DNA of 64,000 bases, taken from positions 922,523-986,522 of the forward strand of contig JAESIW010000180.1 in assembly GCA_016802295.1 (NCBI GenBank), given 5' to 3'. Below, piece after piece: positions 38,847 to 51,600 of this stretch. The translations under genes and the position numbers were made by a program. How positions within the stretch are numbered: position 1 is the stretch's first letter; every line of letters starts with the position of its first letter. This DNA comes from Brachionus rotundiformis. Taxonomy: Eukaryota; Rotifera; Eurotatoria; Ploima; Brachionidae. The notes under the pieces were generated by a model. It made no database searches and had not been told where the DNA came from. It saw only the letters and a list, made by a program, of their open reading frames with translations.

Positions 38847-39381
38847 ATCAACTATGCTAAATTTTATTGTTATTTATCCTTTTTCTGGCTGGATCTGATG
38901 ACTTTTATGAACTTAAAATATTTTGAAATTTGAAAGTTATAAAATTAGAAATAATAATAATGCTTTTTAATTGTTATGATTTAGACATGAGAAAACAATA
39001 TTAGGGTTATAGAATTAAGAAAAAATCAAAATCAAAAACATGCAATCGAACTAAAATAATCATTGGAAACAAGTGAAAAATTTTAAAAATTCTTATAATC
39101 TAAAAAAGGAATTAACATTCATATCAAAATACGCTAAGAGTTTTGACATGACATAAAGTACATAAAAAAAGTTGTAACAAGGAACTAGAGTTGTTTATTT
39201 TTAATAAATTGATCATTAAATTTGAAAAAAAGTAATATTAATATCCTCGTTTTTATGGTTTCATTGAGAAAAAATGGTGATTCAATCAATATGAACATTT
39301 TTAATTAAATAAAATTTTATCAAACCATTATGCAATTTAATCCAAAAAATATTATAAATATCTAAGGATCAATATTTGAAG
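38847..39381. other. AT-rich spacer
   Basis: Nothing recognised in this stretch. Confidence 0.4.
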
Positions 39382-39580
39382 TTAGGCAATATGAGTATTT
39401 TAAACAATTTTTCAATTTTCAATTCCTTTCTTTAAATTAAATGTAAATTTTAATAATTGTTTCTTTTGTTTTCTAAGATTCTGATTTATTCATTTATTTT
39501 TTAAGCTTTAAATTTATTTTTTCTTAAATTGGCAAGCCTACAGAAATTCTGGTTTTTTTCAATTCCTAATATTATTTTAT
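39382..39580 (+). repeat. Left copy of a 199-bp direct duplication
   Basis: Nearly identical to 40845-41043, beginning TTAGGCAATATGAGTATT. I see essentially one substitution across the aligned length. It is non-coding and AT-rich, with no inverted ends, so a segmental copy or a solo fragment of a dispersed repeat is likely. Confidence 0.85.
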
Positions 39581-40844
39581 TGTATAAGAAATCGAAAATA
39601 AAAATAATTTCGAAAAAAGTTTCATAGATTAAAAATATTTTTATTTACTAATTATTAAAAAACGGAATTCGTTTTTTAAATTTTATTCGTATAATTATGT
39701 AATTAATTGAGTATAAAAAGTATTGTTAATTTCAATATTCTTATATTTACTGAAATATTTTTAGCACTTTATCATCTAAAATCTTGTTTTTGCTCTAAGT
39801 TCTTTTGTTTCTGAAATTTTGATATATTCATTTAAAAAGGGCCCTTAAGTTTCTTTATTTTTTTAAACAACTTAATTTGTTTTCTAAATGATTGCAAACC
39901 TTGTGGCTCTTTTAAACTTAACTTTTTTACTTATGGTGTAATTTTAGATTATATAAATAAGGATCGTCAGAGAAAATAATTTATACAAAGGATGTTCAAG
40001 TTAAAATAATTTTACATATTCAAATTTTCATATTTTTATGCAATATATCTAAATAATTAAAATATTAAGTTTTATACTTGTAAGCTTAATAAACTTTAGT
40101 CAATTGAATTTTATTTTTCAAAAGGTGATTTTTAATGTCGCTAATGACGGTAATTAGAATAAATTTGATAAAAAAATAAATGTTCATTTTTGTTTCATCT
40201 ATTTTAAAAAAAGAATTTAATTTGATATTTTCATTATAATTATAAAATTTTAAAAAATCTAGCTTTTAAATTAAAAAAAAAGAAAAAAACGCAACATTAT
40301 TTATTAATCTTATTTTTCTCCATAAACAATCATGTTAATCTCATTTTTTGTTAAAATATAGATATCATTTTCACACAATCATCCAAACATTTCTTTTCAA
40401 AGCAAAAAATAATTTTGAAAAATTGAGATGTAATGAGTAAGCTTTTTTTCAGATTTCCTGAGCGCAAATTATATAAACAAAATTTTTTTTAAAATTAACA
40501 AATATTATACTTAATAAATTAAATACTATTAGGGAAAATCGCATATCTTATTATTTTATACTTTAACAATTTAAAATTTAAAAATCCAATCAAATATCAA
40601 ATATTTGCTTTGAAAAGTCAAAACTTACTGCAACCAGATCATTTATAAAGACTGTATATATTTTCTTTATAATCATAGATTTTTGTCAATCTCTTTAAAT
40701 TTGGTGCAAAAACTGGTTTTTATTGAAGAAATTAATTTTTTTACATAGTTTCAAATCAAATAAAAAAATTTTTTTTTTCCTTTACTTAATCATTTATTAA
40801 TATGAAATAGCGAAATTAAACTTTATTTTATTTTTTTAATTAAT
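39581..40844. other. AT-rich sequence between the duplicated copies
   Basis: No gene was seen. A block at 40710-40820 (TGGTTTTTATTGAAGAAATT then CCTTTACTTAATCATT) has a diverged partner at 41998-42115, another sign of local duplication. Confidence 0.45.
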
Positions 40845-41043
40845 TTAGGCAATATGAGTATTTTAAACAATTTTTCAATTTTCAATTCCTTTCTTTAAAT
40901 TAAATGTAAATTTTAATAATTGTTTCTTTTGTTTTCTAAGATTCTGATTTATTCATTTATTTTTTAAGCTTTAAATTTATTTTTTCTTAAATTGGCAAGC
41001 CTACAGAAATTCTGGTTTTTTTCAATTCCTAAAATTATTTTAT
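40845..41043 (+). repeat. Right copy of the 199-bp direct duplication
   Basis: The partner of 39382-39580, in the same orientation, 1463 bp away start to start. The near-identity implies a recent event compared with the surrounding decayed repeats. Confidence 0.85.
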
Positions 41044-42421
41044 TATGTATGAAAAAATTGACTGTTTATAAAATAAATGAGTTATTAATATATTAAGTAA
41101 AAAGTTTCGATTCAAATAGGATACAGTGTTTTTCTTCATAAAAACAATTTTGTCAAAAAAGAGTTTTTATTTCCTTTTCCTTTATTAATCATATTTTATC
41201 TTAAGCACCACATACCATAATTATTTGAAATAATATTTTTTTTTGATTAAAGAAGCTTTTTAACCCTAATAAGGATAGGGATAAAGATCGAAAAATATTT
41301 TTTTAATTTTTTTCCACTAAACCACGACAAAATAAGACCAAAATAAATTTTGAAAAGCTTGAGCTTTTGTATATCTATAATAAATTTTTATATTTTATGA
41401 TAAAGATAAAATGAAGGATAAATTTGCAAAGACTTATTCCCTTTCAAGCAGAAGCAAGATTTTTGGAAGAAAATTTTCAGCTTTTCACTATTTGTTTTTG
41501 CAGTAAGATTGATTAAAGATTGGGATTGCAAGGTACTTTAGAATTAATAATTATCAAATTTACGATGACATGGACCAACATGTTTGGAGCCTCAATGGGT
41601 CTGATATGGTTAATTTTCATATTTAATTAATATAATAAATGAGCTTGCTCGTTATCAAGTATTCTTTTATAGAATAGTGAAACTCAGATCATAAATGATT
41701 GAATGCAAGGAGTTTTTATAAAAAAACACAGTTGAATGTCAAAATAAAATTTAATTAGATTGTAATTATTGTTGAATAACTTTTGAAATACTATTGATGA
41801 AATAAAATTCCATGCATCCAAATTTTTTGAGTCATAAAAATAGAAAATATTTAGGAAAAGAGTTTTATTTAATTTTCTTGTCAAAGTAACATATTGTAAT
41901 CTTTATAAAAATGAAATTTTCAAATAGAAATTAAAAAATAATTGTCACTCATACTATTTGGTAAGTTTGATGATCGAATATTATGCACAATGAACAAACT
42001 GGTTTTTATTGAATAAATTAACTTTCTTAAATAGAGACTCAAAACAAATTAGTTAAAAAGAGGTTTTTATTTCCTTTACTTATTCATTTTTTTTATGAAA
42101 TAGAAAAATTAAATTTAATTAGACAGGAATTTTTCATAAAATATAATTTCATGCATTTCAATTCTTCAAGAAATAATGAAATCAAATTTTTTTTATTTTT
42201 ATTTACCAAGACTAATTTTTTTAAATAATTTCAAAACTGTTATCAAAATGAGTAAGATATTATAATCTAACTTAAAAATAAGCTTCTTATCTCTAAAATA
42301 TATAAATATTAATAAAATAATTTACGAAAGAGTTATACTATTTATTCCTCAGTCTTTTTTTACTGATATTTAATTAATTCTAAAATATAAATTAATTAAT
42401 TTATTAATTTTCTTAAAGATA
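41044..42421. other. AT-rich sequence upstream of the DUF229 gene
   Basis: No gene was seen. It contains the diverged repeat block at 41998-42115. The minus-strand frame at 41684-41884 is low-complexity and unsupported. The promoter of the following gene should lie at the right end. Confidence 0.45.
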
Positions 42422-44526
42422 ATGCTGAAAAAAATATTGAAACGAAAGAAATTATTAAGTAAGTAATTTTTATTAACTTTTAAAATGTTTAAATATTCAA
42501 AATTAAAATATCTAAGCACGATTATTTTTAAGTCATATGGTCAATTCTTATTTATTTATCTTTGATATGTATTTTAAATAGAAAAAGAACGATAAAAAAA
42601 GTTATAAATAATCTATCTGATACATTTAATGGGGAGGTATGCAAATTGGCTAAATTAAATTACAGTTTGGGATTGGAAAATTTGAAACCCAAGCCAAATT
42701 GTTCAATTGTGCAAAATTGGGGTAGTGTCAACTCTTTCGATCAAAAATGGACCATTAATCAGGATATTAAATCTAAAATAACTTCGATTAACTGCAAGCA
42801 CCGTCAAGTTGAGCGGATCGATGATTTTAAAGTAAAATTAGGAACATTTTCAGAACTCAAAGATGGTGACATTGTTACACATGATGTTTTTGAAGTTGAA
42901 TGCCAAGGATTAAACAAGATAGATAACAAATCAGTTAAATTTGATAATTTATATGTCCAAGTTGTGGATAAAAGTCCAAGTGATTCATTTAATTTAGCAA
43001 GTCAACTAAATGGATGTTTTCCGTACAATGTAATGCTTCTGAGCTATGACTCAGTTTCAAGAGTATCGTTCGTCAATCGATTGAAAAAAACATATAATTT
43101 AATTAAAAATACAGAGAATTTTTTTGTTTTGAATGGTTATAACATTGTTGGTGATGGTACACCTCAAGGTTTGTTTCCATTTTTCATTCCAAATAAATCA
43201 AATTAGATTTTTTTTAATTGTACTTTAAAAGCTTTGATTCCTATATTTACTGGCCACACTGAAGAAGAGTTGCCTAGTGCGCTGAAAAACGACCCCAATG
43301 GTAAATATGTAGACGAAGTTTATCCATTTATTTGGAAAGACTTGCACAATAAAAGTAATTAATAAAATGAAAAATTTTTAATTTATTTGACAGATTGATT
43401 TATCCAAGACTATACTTCAATATATTTGGACGATTGGCCACATGTTGGAGCATTTACATACAGAATGAGAGGTTTTAAAGATCACACACCAAGACATTAT
43501 CCTAAACACTTTCAGCTTCGAATGAGAGAGAGGCACCGGCAAATGAAGAAACCACAAGATTATTGTAATGGCGACACCAAGAGACACAAGATAATGATGA
43601 ATCTACTGACCAGTTTTAAGCAAATGTATCAAAATCGACAATCAAATTTGGCAATAATGCACTTTGTTGAAAATTCCCACGATTCAAACAACCATTTGCA
43701 TTGGGTAGATGATGAGTTATTCGATTTTCTCAACAATGGATTTAGAGAGCACATTTTTGATGATACAGTTATTTTTTTATATTCTGACCATGGATCGAGA
43801 TTCAACAAAATTAGATCATCACAACGCTATCTTGAAGAAAGACTACCATTTTTTTCAGTCTATCTTCCTGATAGTTTTGTTGGTAAAAATGAGCAAAAAG
43901 TGGCAAATTTCATAAACAACATTGACAAGCTAACATCCCCTTTTGATATTTACGCAACAGTGCGCGACTTGACATGTCTTCCAAGTCAAACGAACAGTGA
44001 TCGACATAGATCAATAAGCCTATTTGATAAGATATCCATCTTTAGGTCATGTGACGATATTGGAATAGCTGAACATTTTTGTACTTGTGTCAGGGACTGG
44101 AGATCTCAGGACATTAAGTCAGCTGATGTACTACAGATAGCAGAATTTGGAGTTGAATCAATAAATTTAATAACTTCCTCTAAGAGAAATTTGTGCCAAA
44201 CTCTCAAGCTGAAAACCATTATTTCAAGTGAACGCTTGGATCTTGATGAAAAGAGTATCTATCGTGTGTCTCTAATTACTTCGCCGAACAATGGTGTTTA
44301 TGAAACAATTATTTACATGGGAAAATATGAGGGCTTTGAGTTTGTTTCGGACATGTTCAGCATCAAATCAAAAAATGACATTAGTCGAATTGATTCCTAT
44401 GGTGAACAGCCCTGGTGTGTGGCTAGATTTGGATCCAACCCTGGTCTTTTGCTTGACTTGAGAAAATTTTGTTTTTGTTTTCCAAAAAAAAAAACAAATT
44501 CCAAAAAAATAAGTATATTAAATTAA
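42422..44526 (+). CDS. DUF229 sulfatase-like type II membrane protein, four exons, 637 aa
   Basis: Member of the DUF229 family of the alkaline-phosphatase-like superfamily; the substrate is unknown. Exons are 42422-42458, 42533-43168, 43232-43354 and 43409-44526 (introns of 74, 63 and 54 bp); 1914 nt, in frame at every join. The first two exons encode a basic start (KKILKRKK) and one hydrophobic helix at about residues 11-27, then a basic stop, so the protein is probably a type II anchor with an extracellular or Golgi-luminal enzyme domain. Metal-site-like motifs are LLSYDSVSR (D185, with S186 at the nucleophile position) and YSDHGSRF (D392, H393). Exon 3 supplies ALIPIFTGHTEEELP, and the exon 3-4 join restores a DDWPHVGAFTYRMRGF block typical of the family. 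The last acceptor is less certain: using the nearer CAG would put a TGA in frame, so AAG at 43406-43408 was chosen. AATAAA lies at 44555-44560. Confidence 0.88.
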
Positions 44527-47500
44527 TTTCTGTTTTGTTATATTTTTTATTGTTAATAAATTTTAAAATCAACACTTTTAATTTTTAATTATTCTTAAAT
44601 ACAAATATTTACACAAGTTATTTAAATTCTTTTATTATTATTATTATACAATTGTAAAAAAATAAATATTCATCAATAATCACTTAACCGATATAACAAA
44701 AATAACAATATAAATAAATAAAATAAATAAATAAAAAACAATAATAACACAAAATTCAAATCACAAATTCAAACAATTAGTAATCCACTTGAAGGATTAC
44801 TTTATTTAATTAAAATACCTTTAATTATATGCTTAGTCTTGAGTATTATGAAGCTCAAGGCTCACAGATTTCGTGTCGGCTAGCTTTTGATTTAAGTCTT
44901 GGTCAAATAGGAAATAATGGCCTGTCTTCTTATGCGACTTAAGTACGGATTTGGATCAATTGATCGATTATCCGCCATTCTGAGTCATGAAACAAATAAA
45001 TTGCTCTTACTTTATGAGTAATGAATGGTCCGTTAAATAAATATTTATCTTGAAAAGTGACCATTATCGGATTGATCTTGATGCTTATCGAATTTTGTCA
45101 TGGTTCAATCATGCTCCAAATAATCACAATTCAAGCTAAGTCATGCACTTAATTGAGATTAACATTGTAAGTCAATATAGACTGATATGATTAGAGCAAA
45201 TGTTTACTTTTGGTTAATTTGAACTAATATTTGACCATAAATTAATCATTCTAGCTCTCCTGACAAAGTTGAATTTGAGCGTGTAATTGATATTCTTTTG
45301 AATAAGCTCATCTTAATTTAATCTCACATATTATTTGATATAAATTTAATTGTTTATTATTGAGATGAACTGAGGCCGTACAAAAAATAAACAATTTTTT
45401 ATTTTCTTAAAATATTTCCAGTGTTTGGTTTTAAAAAAAAATTCTAAGAATATTTATTATGTCAAACGAGGTGTGTCATTATCTAAAATTTGATGCTCTT
45501 TTAGTGAATCAAAATCTTAATTAATTCACATGTAATTTTTTTTTTCTCTCAAGAGAAATAAAAATAAACAAAATGCAAGTCCACGTTTTTCATTAATTTT
45601 TTAATGAAAATCGAAAAAACTGGGCCTTGAGCTTAATTGTAAAGTTTAATTAAAAATCATTATTAATTCCAATTCTCAAAAATGTAACCAATGACTTTAT
45701 ATCCAAAAATTTGCTCCTATAAAAAAATAACATTACCTCTCTTAACCAAGTGCAAAACTTAAAGAAAAACTAATGAAAAATGACTCAAGAAATTTGAAAT
45801 ATAATTTAGGAAACAATTTGAATATTTCTATCCAAAGTTAATTAAATAACTTGGATAATTTAACTTAAATATCATGTTGTTAAATATTTTATACAAATCA
45901 TTTAATCAATAATGCGAGTATTCAACACAAATCTGTCATTAGATTATCACAAGCAAATTTTCTGAAGTTCTCTCCAAACTATTATTTTAATAAAAATAAA
46001 AATTAATTAACTTTATTTTGAATCGTTAAATTTAAATGAGTTTAAAATTTTTATAACAATTTTATAATAAATTTAAATTCAATTAAATAAAGTGATAATC
46101 ATATTAATTTCTTTTAATCAAGTGAAAAATTTAGAAGAAAAACTAATGAAAAATGACTGAATAAATTTGAAATATAATCTAAGAGATAGTAAAACTTGAT
46201 AGAACCGATAATCAGATGGAAAATGGAGAGCACTAGACTACTTGAAGTATGTGACCAAGTTTTAAAGGTCACTCTCAAAAATTTTAATATAAAGATTAAT
46301 CGCATAAATAATAATAAATAAAAAATCGCAGAAGTATTTTATAATGATTAATGTTTAACTTTTTTTTTGATATTTGACATGTTTTATCTCGGCATATAAC
46401 ATATCTCTTTTAAATTTAGAAATCTAAAATTTTTTAATTTTTAAGTATTAAAGTCGATCTAGAATCGATTTAATAATCCATGTTTATCTATCCAGAATTA
46501 CATAAACTCTTCAACTCATTAGCTAACCGGTCAATTTAATGGTAAGGCATGAACAAATGACACACAATGGATATTTAATGGTATTATCTATATACAAAGC
46601 CTTGGTAAAACTTCACCCTGTATATGCCATAATTATATGACCCCTTTTATAAAATTCGGCATTCAAACTCATGAAAAAGTTCAAAGAAGAACTCCCTAGT
46701 TAGACGAAAAAATATAAATTCTTAATTAATTTTTATAATTATTATATATAAAATTTCATTTTTATAAATTTTAAATTTATTATAAAACTATTATAAAAAT
46801 CTTAAACTCATGTAAACGTAAAGATTCATATTAAAGTTTTTGATTAATTTTTATTTATATTAAAATAATAGTTTTGGGAGAACCCCGGGTATTTTGAGAA
46901 TGGTTATTCCCTTTCAGTCCCGTGATAGATAGTTTCTATAAAATGAAGAAAAAAAAATCTTTAAAAAAATATAATAAATGTTTAACAAAATATTTTTAAT
47001 TTTTTTGGATCAAAATTTGAGAATCACATGACACATTTGTGTTGAATTTTTTTATCATCAATTAATGTGAGCAGACCAAACAACAAAAGACTTGTGAGAT
47101 AAAATTTTTTAACCAGGAGAGTGGTATCACATTGGCAAGTTCTCTCTCTGAAAATGCAAATTGATTAACAGCCTCGCAGAGGGCAAAACGCATCACCCAC
47201 AAACTCAGTTTTTATAAAAAAATCAAAAAATAAAAAAATCCAATTTATTGAACAAGTTTTTAACATTTTAGTTTTCAATTTCGACTAATTTTATGTATTA
47301 ATTAAAGAATTATTGTAATCAAAAGCTTTAATTATTTTTATGAATTCAGATGATTTAAAGATTTTTATTTAGTTGATAAGTTGCGCTTTATAAAAAGTAT
47401 TTTCTATTTTTTAGAGGGTATTTTTTATCAGTTAAGCTCGGCCAAAATGACAAAAATTGTTTCCCTTCGATAAGATAAAGCCAATAGTTGGCGCATCCAC

Positions 47501-48166
47501 ACTGTCAGCAATACGTGGCCAATATGCATAGAAGAAAAGCTCATGGACTATGTGTTTAAAAGCATAGTTAAAAATAAATAATTTATCAAAGAAAAAACTT
47601 TTGAATAAATGATTAAAACACTTTGATCAAGCTTAATTATATGCTGCATATTTCGGCAAGCTTCGAATTTCACATGGACTGAAAAATGTGGACAAATGAA
47701 GCATTTTCTTGAACTGTCCTGCTAACATAAGTTATGTCACCGCCTAGCAAAGGTATTCAAATAAATTATTCACTCAAGAGGTACTCTCTCATTGAGAACT
47801 ATTGATTGGAAAAACTAGTTTTCAGCACAACAAAAGTTCATCATGAATATTCAATTATTTTCCACTTGACTTGAACGTCAAGCCAAAATAAGCCAACAGC
47901 ATTTAACGTTATCTTGAAATTATAATTACTAATAAAAAAAAAAGAACGTCTTATCAACCTCTTTATAATTTTTTTGTAGGCAAATTTTGAACAAAGGTGA
48001 TTGATTTTTCTGAAATAAAAAAAAACTAAATAAAAAAAATAAAGAGAGCAATTTTTAATAATAAATTATAATTTTATGCCAAAAGAACAGCCCAGCAACC
48101 AATTGAATGTGGCAAAATAATCGCCGAGTCACATGAGACCCTGGCGATAGATGACTTAAAGTCTGT
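44527..48166. other. Intergenic sequence with short dispersed repeats
   Basis: No gene was seen. Simple A/T repeats occupy about 44630-44760. A repeat of about 75 bp occurs at 45760-45830 and 46130-46200 (shared AGAAAAACTAATGAAAAATG), with a weaker relative near 56300-56350. The right end approaches the RFX promoter. Confidence 0.5.
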
Positions 48167-48200
48167 ATATTTATAAACGCGTTGTTGTTAACCGAGCAAC
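48163..48200 (+). promoter_or_regulatory. Candidate core promoter and X-box-like site upstream of the RFX gene
   Basis: A TATTTATAAA stretch lies at about 48168-48177 and is followed at 48187-48200 by GTTAACCGAGCAAC. The latter keeps the outer half-sites (GTT and AAC, 14 bp) of the RFX X-box but departs from the consensus in the centre. Placement is suggestive only; no transcription start is known. Confidence 0.3.
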
Positions 48201-48389
48201 AGTTGCCGTAGTTATAAGAAAAATATTTTTTTTTATGTTTTTGTTGTTTAGCCAAATTTTCTCGTTGTTGTTGGATTCAAGAGAAAATTTTCATTTATTT
48301 TTGCGATTTTTAATTTTTTTTTCGAGTTGTTATCGAGTTTCTATAGCCATAGAATTAGAAACAAAAATTTTCTACAGCAACCAAACGCC

Positions 48390-48509
48390 ATGTTGCTCTC
48401 TTTTATTATAACAAGGAAATTTTACTATCTAAGTGTATATATATTTGTAATCATAGTCACGGTTACTAGGCGATCGAGTGATGCTCGTTTCATCACCATT
48501 GCCGACTGA
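48390..48509 (+). CDS. Possible upstream ORF, 39 aa
   Basis: An ATG at 48390 opens a hydrophobic 39-residue frame ending in TGA at 48507-48509, about 110 bp before the RFX start and in the presumed 5' leader. It could damp translation of the main frame if transcription begins further upstream. There is no protein similarity; it may be chance. Confidence 0.25.
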   Translation: MLLSFIITRKFYYLSVYIFVIIVTVTRRSSDARFITIAD

Positions 48510-48617
48510 AACGATAACAACTGTTAACTAATTTTTTATTTTGATACCCATAGATACAATTTGCTAATTAATCGGCATCTAATAACAACAATTGTTATAG
48601 AGATACGAGTCTAATTA

Positions 48618-51600
48618 ATGGTAGCCACGATAGTTGCCAATACGACGAGCATTACTACGACGACTAGTGCTAGCAGTGTCTTTGAGCCTAGAACAATAAT
48701 CAATACCAATAGCTACGCCGCATCTTCACTGACATCTTCATCGCTAACAACCATCTCCAACACTACTCACAACAACAAGGTATTTATATAAAACAATATT
48801 TCTCCTACACACACACACACACACACATATGTACTCACAACACACACTTTCCTTGATATATTATATTAATAAAATAAAATATTAAATTTGAAAATTTAAA
48901 ATTAAAATAATTGAATAAGCTTTGATGCTGAAAAAAGCCGGAATTGTCCGCAATGCGGACAGGCGACACATTTATTGTCTTATATTTGACAAAATTGCAA
49001 TTTTTCCTTTTTACCTTTAGTTTGGAAATGTAGGCAAAATTTTTTAACTTAATTTATAGTATTCTCTAAGGCTAGGATGTACAATAGGATCCAAATATTT
49101 GATCCATTTATGCCACTCGGCGCTAACTTTTTTCCCTCATTAATAAAAAAATTTTAAAAATTAAATTAATTGAGTAGGCTTTGATGTGAACAAAAGCCGG
49201 AATTGTCCACACATCGGACATGTTGACACTTTTATTGCCTTAAACGTGAAAAAATTAAATCAAACAGGTATCATTTTACCTTTAGTTTGGCAAAAAATAT
49301 TCAAATTAAGTCTTAAGATAGGATTGATAGAATAGGACCCAAGCAGTTGAGAATATTGTTGTCTAACCTATTTTCCATCCAATTTTATTGCTAAAATAAA
49401 ATATTAAATTTAACAATTAAAATCGCTGAGCAAGCTTAGCCGGAATTGTCCGCGTAGCGGACACAATGACATTTTTATTGTCTGGATAAAATCGCAATTT
49501 TTCCTTGAACAAAAATTGAAACTAAAAATGCCTCATTTTACCTAAAGATTGGAAATTTGGCGCTTTATTTTTATTTTTTTGTTAAATAAAAATGAAAAAT
49601 ATATAAAAATTTTAAGGCGCCTTTTTTTCTTACTTAATTTTCCCCTCTAAATAAATTAAATTTGCTAGTCCGCATAACTAACAAAATAAAACTTAAAACA
49701 AAAAACAAAAGACATAAAAATCTTGAAAATATTTGATAAATAACAATAAGATAAAATGTGCTCTAGATTAAGAGATTTTTGTTTTTGATAGAGGATGTCG
49801 TGCAGCATTGATGACGCGAACCAAGCGACATCACTACTAATCCAGTCATCTCAGCTAGATAAGCCACAGCCATCTTTGTCCAACACGTCCACTTCGAGCT
49901 CGTCGACCCCATCCTCAAGCTCGCAGAACTCGACGACCAACTCGAACGGCTCCCCGTCGAACCTCATCTCCCTGGTCACTCCACTGCAGCAGCAAAACTT
50001 TCCCAAGATAAACTGTGTCAACACTCAGTCCAACCAGCAGCAGCAACAACAGCAGCAACAGCAAGGTCCGACTAAGATAGTCCAAGCAGGCACCCACTAC
50101 ATCCTGACCACGCTCTACCAGGGCAACTCGGGCCAGAAAGTAGTCAGCGTTAATCCAGCCAGCCAGAACGCGCAGCCGCTCATGCTGAACTCGCAAAACA
50201 TGGCCAGCTCCAGCTCGGTCGGCAGTTCCAGCTCTGCCTCGTCTAATCAGAACCCGTCACCACTATCTGACCAACAAACCACCACAATCACTCTCACTTC
50301 GCCCAATTTACAGTCCATGCAAAACGCCAACCAGGCCACACTCATCTTTCCACTCCAAACTCAGCAATATTCGAACTATGTGGACACCAATCAGGGCCAC
50401 AATGGTCAAAATGTCAATTTGTTCTCGCCTCTTGGCAACTCGTCCAACAGCCAGTACTACACTTTCCAATCGGTAAATTATTTTTCACTATTTTCCAATT
50501 TTTTCTTTTCGTTTCAACTTTTACTAAAAACAAAAAAAAATAAATAGAAAAATAAGTCTAAGGTAATTTTTTTTGATTTTTTTTTCTTAATAAATAAAAT
50601 CATGTGATCTTCCAAATTAAGTTGCTATTTGAATTTTCTTAAAAATGAATACGTAATTGATTAACAAATTAATTTTTTTCCAGACTCCTAATTATGTACA
50701 GCAGCCAAGTCAATCAGCATCGCCTAACAGATCCATGCTGCAACAGGACCATCAACAGTCCCAGAGTCAGCAGGCCAACCAAGCGCAACAGCAGCAACAA
50801 CAGCAACAACAGAACACTCAGGTGTACATTTACGAGAATCAGCCGCTTGACCTGGAGAATAGCGGAATAGAGTTCGACGCCCACGCGTCGCACACCACAC
50901 AGGCAGCGCCAATCACTGTCCAATGGCTGATAGACAATTTTGAGCCGGCAGAAGGCTGCAGTCTGCGCCGCAGCACCCTCTACAACTACTACATTCACCA
51001 CTGCAATGAGCAAAGGATCGAGCCGGTCAACCCGGCCTCGTTCGGCAAGCTCATACGCTCGGTGTTCCTGGGACTGAGGACCCGTCGGCTGGGTACCCGC
51101 GGCAATTCCAAATACCACTACTATGGCATTCGGGTTAAAATGAACTCGCCGCTAAACCAACTCGGCGAGGAGCCCTCCACCCCGATCCAAAACTCGCTGA
51201 GTCTATCGCCTACCGGCTCGCCACAGGCACCACAATCACCCATTCTCAATCAAACCACCAACCATCTGTCCCATCACGGTCCACCTTCCAAGCGGGCCAA
51301 AAATCAGAACAACAATCAAAACAATGACAATGAGTACAAACCTGTGATTCCAAGCATGGTTGACACCAACTCCCAGCAGCCTCTAATGACCGTGGTCCTG
51401 AGCTCAAACAACAATACATTGTCCAAGGGCCAGACTACGCAGATAGCTCGTGTCAATGGTCACAAGACCGAGCACATGAACAAAAGCTACTCTTTCCAAG
51501 ACTCTGTTCACGAACAACAGCAGCAGCATCAGCAGCAGCCACCAGTGGTCAAGCAGACCCAATCCGATCAGGATTTAAACCAGCTGAACTTGACTAAGAC

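Noticed and set aside
48807..48828. CRISPR-like or functional array
   Set aside because: Simple AC microsatellite in a eukaryotic intron.
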